Source of the DNA: Parietaria judaica
Lineage: Eukaryota > Streptophyta > Magnoliopsida > Rosales > Urticaceae
Direction: 5' to 3'
NCBI GenBank assembly: GCA_954871525.1
Contig: OX940869.1
Coordinates: 27,184,001-27,248,000 of the forward strand
DNA length: 64,000 nucleotides
Shown here piece after piece: positions 37,001 to 49,000 of this stretch. Numbering within the stretch: the first letter of the stretch is position 1; each line of letters starts with the position of its first letter. The notes beneath the pieces were generated by a model, which worked only from the letters and a program-made list of their open reading frames with translations, was not told where the DNA came from and did no database searches. The position numbers and the translations under genes are program-made.

Positions 37001-40000
37001 GATCGGCGAGATCTTGGTACCGTTAAAAACCTCTCGAGGAGGCGAACAAGCTGCTGGGCGGAAGTCGACCGGAGGTGGCGGTGTTTGACCGGAATAATCG
37101 CCGGAAGGTTCGGTTTTAAAACCTTAGATCTATTTCATTCTGGTTAGATTTTGAGAAAACTAACACCGGAATCATGTTCATGACGCCTATTAGAGTCCGT
37201 TGGTGGTGCCCCCTCGCCGTCGTCGTCGACGGCCGCCGCCGTCGGCCGCCGCGTCATTTTCCGATCTCGGATTTTTTGAGGGGTTTTGAAGCCCTCGTCG
37301 AGGAGATCGAAAGCCATCGATCGGAATCGTCATCGGACTCTCGGTAAGCCCGAATTTCCTTGACCTAGTTTCTGAATTTAGATGATCAAATTAGGTGTGT
37401 TCTGGGCCTTGATTGATGAAATTGACTTCGCCATTGCGGTTAGAAAAGTCGAATTAAGCTAGGGGAAGCATAAATTTGTCGAATTGATGCCCGTTTTGCT
37501 GCCTCGTTTTGAGTGCCCGACGGGAATTCGGCCCGGGTTAATTTTTAGTGTAACGGGTTTTCAATTGACAATTTGAATTTGAATCTTAGTAGTATTTGAC
37601 TTATGAATGATATCGGTGTTATAGCTGGCACGGATAGTCGTCCCGTAGTCGCCTCGAAGACTGTGCTACCCGAACCACCCGTTTTGACTAATTCAACAGA
37701 TCCCGAAGTCTCTAGTCATCAATCTCAGGGCTAAGACGAACCCGCATCATCGACTAGATAGTCGATCGATCAAAGTTTCCACGGATTGAGGTAGGGGCTA
37801 TTACCTTTTCTCGCTAATTAAAATGAATGTAGAAACCAACGTTATAATGAAGATTGAACCGGATAGGTTAAAATTGGAATTAATGAAATGTTATTTTAAT
37901 CAGAAGATAAAATTTATGTTATGATTGTCGTCGCTTGATAGCGAGGCAGGGAACCAGGTATGGTTTGATATTCGTTATTATATTTATGCTTATGGTTACG
38001 TCGGAATGACGTATATTGATGTTGGTACCCGCTTTGGGCGGATGATGATTATTATGATATGGTACCCGCTTCGGGCGGATGAGCTGCTGACGAGCAGCTG
38101 GCTACTACGCAGTAGGCCGGATCTGGATATGGATATGGATATGGATATGATTGGACCCAAAAGTCAACATTTCGACCCATGGCGAACTGGCCGTCTTTGG
38201 TGGTGATTAGGATCCCGAGTCGAGGGCGAGTTACGGTTAGGGAATTCTAGTCCACCTGTGCTCGTGCTTTGAGGACTCGATGGGATATAGTAGAGAAAAG
38301 GCGCGAGCTGACTCGGCATGGACCACCGAAATGATTTGACTTTTGTGGGGTATATTTATTTATTTTACGAAAATGATGATTAAATGGTTTAGGATGACGT
38401 TTAATTTATTTTATTGAATTTTGACTATTTAAGGTTCGGTAAAGAGAATTGGTAATAGATTCCCTACTGAGCATGTGGTGCTCACCCCGTCCATATACAT
38501 TTTTTTTTCTTCCAGTTACAGGTGGCGATCAGTATCAGACCCCGGGCGAGGAGTAGTTTGAGTTAGGAGGTCGACGTGTTGATTAGCTTAACCGTACCTC
38601 TAGTGTTCGTCGAGGTGAATCTCGCTTTTTGGGTTGATCTTTTATTCAGACTTGTAATGGATTAAATTAAGGATATTTGTGATGGTGATACTTTATATTT
38701 GTCGTTTTATGGTGTTGTATAAACTGTGGTCGTTGATATTGTATTGTCGTTTTAAGTCCCATGGGCAAAAGTTATGTGTTTGTTGACGTGGACGTTGAAT
38801 ATTCAACGGTATTGTTTAAATGATGATGTGTCATTGACCGGTCCAAGTTTGAAAAGTCATTGTTTTTGTCTTATTCTACTAACCCCCATCTAGGGGCGTT
38901 ACAGTTTGGTATCAGAGCCTAGGTTACGGCACCTAGGGTACAACACCATAAAGCTATTTATTCTCTTCGTGTTCTCTGGTCGTGTTTTGTTTTGTATCAC
39001 CATCCATAATCCTGACACTTTAATCTTTTTACAGTTGATCAACATGGTACGGAATTCTCGAAATACCCCTGATGCGCGTCCCGCGTTTGATTTTGAGCAA
39101 ATGGCTGCTGCTTTCCAAGCGATGCAACAAGCATCACAACCACGCGATCCTGCCGCTAGAAAGAGGAGAACCTTTGCAGAATTCATGAATCAATTCCCTC
39201 CGAAGTTTGAAGGATTCCCTGATCCTGCCACTGCTGAGAGATGGTTGGAGTTGGTTGAGAAGAAGTTTGAGGTGCTTGACATTCCGACCGAATACCGTGT
39301 TAATTTCGCAACGTATCTTTTTGAGGGCCCAGCGGCCCAATGGTGGAAAATGTACCAGGAAGATACCGGGGTGAATGAACCGACATGGTCAAACTTTGTT
39401 TCTGCATTCTTGGCGTATTATGTTCCTGAGGATTACCGTTTGGGAAAGATTTATGAGTTCTCGCAGCTGACTCAGGGGAGTATGACAGTGGCCGAGTATC
39501 AGGCAAAGTTTGTTGAGCTGTCGCGCTATAACCCGGATGTCGTGGCTAACCCTGCAGCTAGAATAGTGAAGTTCAGACAGGGACTTCGACAACGGATTCG
39601 TGAGACCTTGGCGCCATTGCGGTGTTCAGATTTCTCAGAACTTGTCGTTTCTGCGAAGAACACTGAAGCAGAGCAAAATCGTAATTATCAGACAAGACAG
39701 AGAGGCTCCGAGACGAGAGACAGGAGAACAGACAAGAAAGGCAAGAGTTACAGTCAAGGTTCTTATAGTAGCGGATCGAGCGCTAGTTCGGGTTCTGGTT
39801 CATCTGGAAGTCAGAGATACTCGCCTTATGGTACTTGTCACCTCTGCGGGCAGCCAGGCCATTACAAACGCGATTGTCCATTTTCACAGCAACAGTTCCA
39901 ACCGCAGATATCTCACACCCAACCTATTGGGACCCAGAGTTTCTACTCGCCAGGTGGTGCGAATCAGAATCGTCCTTTGTCAAACCAGAGTCCTATACCC

Positions 40001-43000
40001 AACAAGTCGATGGGATTTCAGCCTCGAGGTTTCGCTCCACCGAGACCTCAAGGATTTGGGTTTCCTTCGGGTCAGACTGCACCAGTCCCTGCACCGTCAT
40101 CAGGCAGTCACAATAATTTCCGCCTTCAAGGGAGTGGTGGCTCAGGCGGAGGGCAGAATAGAGGTGGCAGATCACAGTCGAGCAGGAACAAAGGGAAAGG
40201 AAAATCATATGCCGTTACGGGTGTCGAGGCCCAGGGGAAAGAAGTCGTCGACGGTATGATTCTTGTTTCTAATTGTTTGTCTCGTGTATTGTTTGATACG
40301 GGGGCATCACATTCTTTTATATCGGTGGATCTCGCGTCATCTTTGGGGCTAGATATCGAGGCATGCACTGTTCCGTTAGAGTTGTCTACTCCTATAGGGG
40401 GAGTGTCGGAGGTTTCAGTGATTTGGAGGTCATGTAAGCTCGTCATCGAGGAGGGAAAATTTACCGCAGATTTGCTAATTCTTCCTATGACCGAGTTTGA
40501 TGTAATATTGGGGATGGATTGGTTGTCTAAGTATCGTGCTATAGTGGATTGCTACAGGAGACGTGTCACCCTCAGAAAGAAAGATGGACAAGTTATCGAA
40601 TATCAGGCCAAAGGTGGAATATGGCCCCATAATCCTATCTTGAAATCTCTTCTTGGAGGAAAGAGGAATCTTAAAGGGTCGGGAGTTAATTGTGCTATTG
40701 AAGATGTAGGGCAGAGTGCCTTAAATCCGTACACCCCCGTAGTACAAGAATTTGATGATGTGTTTCCATCGGAGCTTCCGGGACTTCCTCCGGAACGTGA
40801 GATTGAGTTTGGCATTGACTTAGTTCCTGGGAGTTCTCCGATCTCTATGACTCCTTACCGTATGGCTCTAGCAGAATTGGCAGACTTGAGGGAACAATTA
40901 GACGACTTGTTAAGTAAAGGGTTTATCAAACAGAGTACATCTCCGTGGGGAGCGCCCGTCCTATTTGCTAAAAAAAGCGATGGTAGTTTACGCCTTTGTG
41001 TGGACTACAGACAACTCAATAAGGTAACGATTAAGAACAAATACCCTTTACCGCGCATTGATGACTTATTCGACCAATTGGGAGGATGCAAATACTTCTC
41101 AAAGATAGACTTGCGGTCGGGTTACCACCAGTTGAGGATTCGAGATGACGACACCCCGAAGACAGCATTCCGTACACGATATGGTCACTTTGAGTTCACG
41201 GTTATGCCTTTTGGTTTAAAGAACGCTCCAGCGGCGTTTATGGACTTAATGAATAAGGTTTTTCGACCATACTTGGATCGATTCGTTGTTGTCTTTATTG
41301 ACGACATACTTATCTATTCAAGAACCTTAGAGGAACACGCAGAACATTTGCGGATTGTTTTACAGACCTTGCGGGACCATCACCTATACGCGAAGAAAGA
41401 AAAATGTGAATTCTGGATGACCGAAGTGAAGTTCTTAGGCCACGTGATCTCGCAGGAAGGTATTGTCGTAGACCCGTCAAAGATTGAAGCTATCTTGAAC
41501 TGGAGGCAACCAAGAAATGTGGCAGAAGTTCAAAGTTTCCTAGGTCTTGCGGGCTATTACAGGAAGTTCGTGGAGAATTTTTCAAAAATTGCCGCGCCGC
41601 TAAGCAAGCTCACCAGAAAATATGTTCAGTTCAGTTGGGATGATAGATGTGAAGACTCTTTTTCAGAGTTGAAACGACGATTGACGAGTGCTCCTGTCCT
41701 TGTTGTTCCCAATGTAGATGAAGTGTTTACAGTGTATACTGATGCATCTCGATGTGGACTAGGCTGTGTGCTCATGCAACAAGGGAGAGTGGTGGCATAT
41801 GGTTCTAGGCAGTTAAAGCCTCATGAACAAGACTATCCTACCCACGACTTGGAGCTAGCAGCAGTTATATTTGCACTCAAAATCTGGCGTTGTCATCTTT
41901 ACGGCTCAAGATTTGAGATATTCACCGATCACCAAAGTCTCAAGTATTTGTTCACACAGAGAGACTTGAATCTACGACAACGAAGATGGGTGGAGTATAT
42001 GGAAGATTATGAATTTAGTCTACATTATCACCCAGGAAAAGCAAATGTGGTGGCCGATGCATTGAGTCGGAAGAACCATGGTTTGGTTGCTTCTCTGAAC
42101 TTAGAGCCATGGAAGAGATCAGTTACCATTGGCGATTACAATTTAGAATTTCATAGCGACGGGTATAAAACATGTGCGTATAACGTCATAGCCGTTCCAT
42201 CAATGGTACTCCAAGTTAGACAAAGTCAGTGGAGCGATGAAACGTTACAAGAGGTATGGAATCGATTACAAGCTGGAGAACAACTTGAATGATGGAATGT
42301 GGGAGTCGATGGATTTTTATTGTACAAAAGAAGGCTTGCGGTAGCTGATGATACTACGTTACGAAGCGCCATCTTACATGAAGCTCATCGTTCCAAGTTT
42401 GCTATTCACCCAGGGAGTACGAAGATGTACCAGGATCTGAAGAGGCAATATTATTGGTACGGAATGAAGTCGGATGTGGCGATGTTCGTGAAGAAATGTC
42501 AAGTTTACAAGTGGTATGGAATCGATTACAAGCTGGAGAACAACTTGAAGGATGGAATGTGGGAGTCGATGGATTTTTATTGTACAAAGGAAGGCTTGCG
42601 GTAGCTGATGATACTACGTTACGAAGCGCCATCTTACATGAAGCTCATCGTTCCAAGTTTGCTATTCACCCAGGGAGTACGAAGTTGTACCAGGATCTGA
42701 AGAGGCAATATTATTGGTACGGAATGAAGTCGGATGTGGCGATGTTCGTGAAGAAATGTCCAGTTTGCCTAATGGTCAAAGCAGAGCATCAAAGACCTGG
42801 CGGGGAGCTTAGACCACTTGAAATACCTGAGTGGAAATGGGATTGCATCACAATGGACTTCGTTTCGGGACTTCCTCGGTCTCGGGGCGGACACGATGTG
42901 GTGTGGGTGATCGTTGATAGATTGACAAAATCAGCCCACTTTATCCCCATTTGGACAGATTAAAAAGTTTCGAAACTTTGTAAACTATATGTGGAAAAGA

Positions 43001-46000
43001 TAGTAAAGCTTCATGGGGTCCCTGTTTCAATAGTTTCGGACCGAGACACTCGTTTCACCTCCAAGTTTTGGAGAGGATTACAGAAAGAGATGGGAACTGA
43101 ATTGAGTTTGAGCACAGCTTTTCATCCTCAGACTGATGGACAATCAGAGCGAGTGATTCAGATCTTAGAAGACATGCTGCGGGCGTGTGCCTTAGATTTT
43201 GGAGGAAAGTGGAAGGAGCAACTATCATTCGTGGAGTTCTCTTACAACAATAGCTTTCAGGCTAGTATCGGTATGGCACCGTATGAGGCCTTGTATGGTC
43301 GACCTTGTCGTTCACCTCTTTGTTGGGCAGAGTATGAAGATCACATTATTCTCGGTCCTTCCTACCTCAGAGATACAACAGAAGCGATTAAGCTTATTCG
43401 GGAAAGACTCAAGACTGCTCAAAGTCGCCAGAAGAGTTATGGGGATCGAAGACGAAGGCCACTGGAATTCATGGTTGGCGACAATGTGTTCTTGAAGGTG
43501 ACGCCCATGTGTGGTGTTTCCCGTTTCGGAATAAAAGGAAAGTTGGCTCCGCGATACACAGGTCCATTCGAGATAGTTGAAAGAGTCGGGCCACTTGCCT
43601 ACAGGCTTGATTTACCTCCACAATTATCTCATGTTCACAATGTGTTCCATGTGTCGATGTTGAGAAAATATGAACCCGATCCTCAACAAATCATTGAGTG
43701 GACAGAGATACCTATTAAAGAAAATGCGACGTACGTGGAACACCCACTTCATATTATCGACCGTGAAGTCAAAGTCCTTCGTCGACGAGAAATTCCTCTA
43801 GTTAAAGTGGTATGGAAAAACCACGACCCTCGAGAGGCAACATGGGAGTTAGAGTCGGAGATGATGGAGAAGTACCTCTTTTTGTCGGGGGTAGTTCCGT
43901 TTAAATTTCGAGGACGAAATTTTTAAAGGGGTGGAGTATTGTAAAACCCAAAATATATTATATATATATATATATAAAAAAAAAGGTGTCAGTCAGGGTT
44001 CGATACCCTCTTTTCTCCCCCCCTCTTCTTTTCCTTTTCTCCCTCTCCTTCCTCCCGTATCTCTCCCTCTCTCTCTGTTCTTAAAAAATTTCTCCCTCAA
44101 CAAAATGTTCAAAGCTTGACAACTCGGTCACCGAAGCTCCGATCGGCGAGATCTTGGTACCGTTGGAAAGCTCTCGAGGAGGCGAACAAGCTGCTGGGCG
44201 GAAGTCGACCGGAGGTGGCGGCGTTTGACCGGAATAATCGCCGGAAGGTTCGGTTTTAAAACCTTAGATCTATTTCATTCCGGTTAGATTTTGAGAAAAC
44301 TAACACCGGAATCATGTTCATGACGCCTATTAGAGTCCGTTGGTGGTGCCACCTCGCCGTCGTCGTCGCCGGCCGCCGCCGTCGGCCGCCGCGTCATTTT
44401 CCGATCTCGGATTTTTTTTGAGGGGTTTTGAAGCCCTCGTCGAGGAGATCGAAAGCCCTCGATCGGAATCGTCATCGGACTCTCGGTAAGCCCGAATTTC
44501 CTTGACCTAGTTTTTGAATTTAGATGATCAAATTAGGTGTGTTCTGGGCCTTGATTGATGAAATTGACTTCGCCATTGCGGTTAGAACAGTCGAATTAAG
44601 CTAGGGAAAGCATAAATTTGTCGAATTGATGCCCGTTTTGCGTGCCCGACGGGAATTCGGCCCGGGTTAATTTTTAGTGTAACGGGTTTTCAATTGACAA
44701 TTTGAATTCCAATCTTAGTAGTATTTGACTTATGAATGGTATCGGTGTTATAGCTGGCACGGATAGTCGTCCCGTAGTCGCCTCGAAGACTGTGCTACCC
44801 GAACCACCCGTTTTGACTAATTCAACAGATCCCGAAGTCTCTAGTCATCAATCTCAGGGCCAAGACGAACCCGCATCATCGACTAGCTAGTCGATCGGTC
44901 AATGTTTCCACGGATTGAGGTAGGGGCTATTACCTTTTCTCGCTAATTAAAATGAATGTAGAAACCAACGTTATAATGAAGATTGAACCGGAAAGGTTAA
45001 AATTGGAATTAATGAAATGTTATTTTAATCAGAAGATAAAATTTATGTTATGATTGTCGTCGCTTGATAGCGAGGCAGGGAACCAGGTATAGTTTGATAT
45101 TCGTTATTATATTTATGCTTATGGTTACGTCGGAATGACGTATATTGATGTTGGTACCCGCTTTGGGCGGATGATGATTATTATGATATGGTACCCGCTT
45201 CGGGCGGATGAGCTGCTGACGAGCAGCTGGCTACTGCGCAGTAGGCCGGATCTGGATATGGATATGGATATGGATATGATTGGACCCAAAAGCCAACATT
45301 TCGACCCATGGCAAACTGGCCGTCTTTGGTGGTGATTAGGATCCCGAGTCGAGGGCGAGTTACGGTTAGGGACTTCTAGTCCACCTGTGCTCGTGCTTTG
45401 AGGACTCGATGGGATATAGTGGAGAAAAGGCGCGAGCTGACTCGGCATGGACCACCGAAATGATTTGACTTTTGTGGGGTATATTTATTTATTTTATGAA
45501 AATGATGATTAAATGGTTTATGATGACGTTTAATTTATTTTATTGAATTTTGACTATTAAAGGTTCGGTAAAGAGAATTGGTAATAGATTCCCTACTGAG
45601 CATGTGGTGCTCACCCCGTCCATATACATTTTTTTTTCTTCCAGTTACAGGTGGCGATCAGTATCAGACCCCGGGCGAGGAGTAGTTTGAGTTAGGAGGT
45701 CGACGTGTTGATTAGCTTAACCGTACCTCTAGTGTTCGTCGAGGTGAATCTCGCTTTTTGGGTTGATCTTTTATTCAGACTTGTAATGGATTAAATTAAG
45801 GATATTTGTGATGGTGATACTTTATATTTGTCGTTTTATGGTGTTGTATAAACTGTGGTCGTTGATATTGTATTGTCGTTTTAAGTCCCATGGGCAAAAG
45901 TTATGTGTTTGTTGACGTGGACGTTGAATATTCAACGGTATTGTTTAAATGATGATGTGTCATTGACCGGTCCAAGTTTGAAAAGTCATTGTTTTTGTCT

Positions 46001-49000
46001 TATTCTACTAACCCCCATCTAGGGGCGTTACATCTCATGTTTCAAATGTTGAGTTTTTACTTGACATTGGTGAGCTTGAAAGTGGAAGTGGGAAAAATCA
46101 AATTGGTTCTCTGCAACGAGCTGGTGATACGCGATGGAGTTCTCACTTGAAATCTATTTCAAGCTTGCTCAACATGTATAGTGCAACTTGCGAAGTTTTA
46201 ATGGTCCTTATTGAAGACGGAGATGGTCATGGGGAAATAGCTCACGAGAACTTGACTTCGATTGAGTTTGTCTTTGTTATGCATATTATGTTGAGAATTT
46301 TAGAGATATTTGATACTTTATGTCAAGCTCTCCAACTTCAGTCTCAAGACATTTTAAATGCATTGGCACTTGTTTCACGTACAAAAGAGGTTCTTCAAGA
46401 GTTGAGAAATAATGAGTGGGAGAAGTTAGTGCATGATGTAAGACTTTTTTGTGAAAAGGTCTCATTGAAATTCCCAGATTTGACCGCTTTTCATAATTCT
46501 AGAAGAGGAAAACCGCGGCATCAACAAGGTAAAATTACAGAAGAGCATTACTACAAAGTAGGTATTTTCTTTGTAGCGATAGACACTCAATTGCATGGGC
46601 TTACCTACAGATTCAAAGATAGTACAATGGAATTGATGATTTTGAGTTCTGCTTTAGATCCCAGAGAGATGCGTCTATCATTTAGAGTTGATGATATTTG
46701 CAAATTGGTTCATAAATTTTATCCCTCCGACTTTGTTGAATACGAATTGGTACAATTACGCCCACAAGTTGTCCAATTTGCTCAGGTTCTTAAACATTCC
46801 GAATTTAATGAATTGAAAACTCTTTCTGATTTATCTCAATGGATGGCAAAGACTAGATGGTCAAAGATACGCCCTCTTGTGTATAGAGTGATCACTCTTG
46901 TTCTCACACATCCAGTTTCTACCGCTACAACAGAGCGCTCTTTTTCTGCTATGAACATTGTAAAGAATACACGCCGAAATAGAATGGAATATGATTTTTT
47001 GGCTGATAGTTTGCTTCTCTACATTGAGAAAGAATTGGCTTTGCAAATTAGTACAGACTCTGTTATTGACGACTTTCGCGATATGAAAGAAAGACGCTCT
47101 CAATTTTGATGTTTCGGTATGTGTTCTAACTTTATATTCAAGATTTTTTTTTTATATTGTTGATTACTTTAATAATTTGGTTTATTATTATTGTCCAGGA
47201 TTTGGTTTCGATCATGCAAGGTGGGCTTTTTGGACAAAGGAAAGGAATTTGATGACCGATGAAGACAAAAAATAGTACATTTTGTAACTATTACCGTTGA
47301 ATTATCAGGTATATTTTGTAACTATTACTATATTTAATTATTCGGTATATTTTGTAACTATTACCGTTTAATTATTCGGTATATTTAATAAAAAAAATTA
47401 TAGCCCTCTCCAAAACATTCTCTTGGATCCGCCACTGAAAACAAAAGTAGGTAGTGAGATTTGTGCGCGAGACTGAAGGAGAATGTCAACACCTTTACTT
47501 CTGTGCACCTAATAGTTAGGGTAATTTTCTTAATTCAAGGATTTGATTGGTAGTGTGACATGTATAAATAGTCGTTTATTTTCTTTGTTAAGTTTTTGAA
47601 CCCTAATATTGTAACTATCGACATTTCAATACAGAGAAGTATTTATCTCAATATTCATATTTTTCTTCCTCTTTATTCTTTTTGTTCTTGAGCTTCGGTT
47701 TCAAGATTCAAGATCCAGAATATATAAATTATTTTCAAATGTAACCGTGATAGATTAAAAAATTGATTACTTCATTTATAATGAAAGACCATATCACTAA
47801 GCGAAGGTACTAAAGTATAGAGACCAAAAGCATATAACTTTTGAAGTTGGAGAGATTTTATCATCAAAATTCGAAAGAGGAGAAAACTAAAATTCGACTA
47901 CAATGTCCACTACACCCCATATGAATTTTGTTTGATTTGTATTCCATTACCCAAATATTGTTTAAAATGGCTGTATATAGATAAATTAAAAATAGAGAAA
48001 TTATAATGAATAACTATGCATTGCATTTTAGCAAATTTAATGTTTTTATTTATAAAATAACTAAATATTGGCTATTTTGTCAATGGTTGATTACGGCAAA
48101 AATACCCAGCCTTTGGTCAACCTGCCTCACGTGTACCCAACTTTTAAAACTGGCGGCAAAAATACCCAGCGTGCGTTGACCGTGACTTTGGCATAAAACC
48201 GTTAATTTTTCTGTTAACATTCGCAGTGTGGCCGTTAGCGGCAAAAATACCCAAACTTTTTTTTTTGAAAAAAAAAATTTAATTTTTTTAATTTATATTT
48301 TGTTTCTTTACTTGATTAGTGATAAATACTTGAATTCCAAATACATAGAATAACACAAAATTTAGTCAAAACATCAATTGACTAAACCAAATCACGATTA
48401 AAACAATTACATAGTTAATTTAAGGTTGACAGTCAAACTTTAAACAAAAACTAAATCATATTGTTTTTATTACATTTGACTAATTTAATTAGTCCCCAAA
48501 ATATGTATTAGATATTTAATACGGATTTAAAAACAATAATTAAAAAACCCAGACCCGGACATATCCGGGTTCGGAAAAACACGGATCCGGATAAATAAAT
48601 GTACGGACATGTCCGGGTCCGGATATTTATTTAAAAAAAATTAAAGCCCATTAATTATGGGCCGTTGGATGATCAAGATCAACGGCCCAGATAAAAGGAT
48701 ATTAGGAACTAAACAATAAATAAAACACTTTTAACTAAAAAAATAAAATAAAAATAACCCGGATCCGAACCTGTCCGGGTTTTTTTTTTTCCGGACCCAG
48801 ACAGGTCTGTATCCGGGCTTTTTTTTTTTTAAATATCCTAAAACGGCACCTTTGATCATAAGACATTTTGGGGACTAAGCTAAATATATAGCATGACATC
48901 TCAAAGAAATATTATATAATATGTATATATATGTGTGAAACTCTTAGCGCATATATCCTCAAGTTATGATAATATAATATGTATATTTTGGTCATAAGTT

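Larger units (their letters stand above)
36803..46032 (+). mobile_element. Ty3/gypsy chromovirus (Tekay/Del type) inserted in the hAT transposase gene
   Basis: A 9,230-bp element with long LTRs (36803-38903 and 43940-46032), a primer binding site TGGTATCAGAGCC at 38907-38919, gag-pol with a C-terminal chromodomain, and target-site sequences GCTCA (36798-36802) and TCTCA (46033-46037), 4 of 5 equal. Lineage is inferred from LTR length, domain order and chromodomain. The two LTRs are nearly identical by eye, with a small number of substitutions and short indels, so this is probably the youngest large insertion here. Confidence 0.93.
35261..47109 (+). pseudogene. hAT transposase (TTF-type finger, DUF4371, hAT C-terminal dimerisation), interrupted
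   Basis: A short first exon (ATG at about 35261, [11 protein letters not shown]) is followed by an intron and a second exon from about 35510 ([11 protein letters not shown]). The zinc-finger region contains [15 protein letters not shown], then a frameshift to [12 protein letters not shown]. The DUF4371-like part (36022-36792) has stops at 36234 and 36792 and includes [13 protein letters not shown] and [13 protein letters not shown], normal for the catalytic core. After the gypsy insertion the frame resumes at 46036 ([18 protein letters not shown]) and is open to 47109, with the dimerisation motif [19 protein letters not shown]. It is a pseudogene by stops, frameshift and insertion. Confidence 0.85.
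34740..47437 (+). mobile_element. hAT-superfamily transposon (TTF zinc finger type), split by a gypsy element
   Basis: The terminal repeats are CAGGGCGGACTCAA on the left and, inverted, CAGTGGCGGATCCAA on the right. The 8-bp flanks are GACACAAA (34732-34739) and AAAACAAA (47438-47445), 6 of 8 equal. Without the gypsy insertion the element is about 3.5 kb. It encodes a transposase of the plant TTF-finger/DUF4371/hAT-dimerisation type. The 3' part holds about three 35-bp repeats of TATTTTGTAACTATTACC (47275-47390). Confidence 0.85.

Noticed and set aside
39600..40259. 219-codon plus-strand ORF in a second frame
   Set aside because: It overlaps the well supported gag frame of the Tekay-type element and has the arginine/histidine-rich look of a shadow frame.
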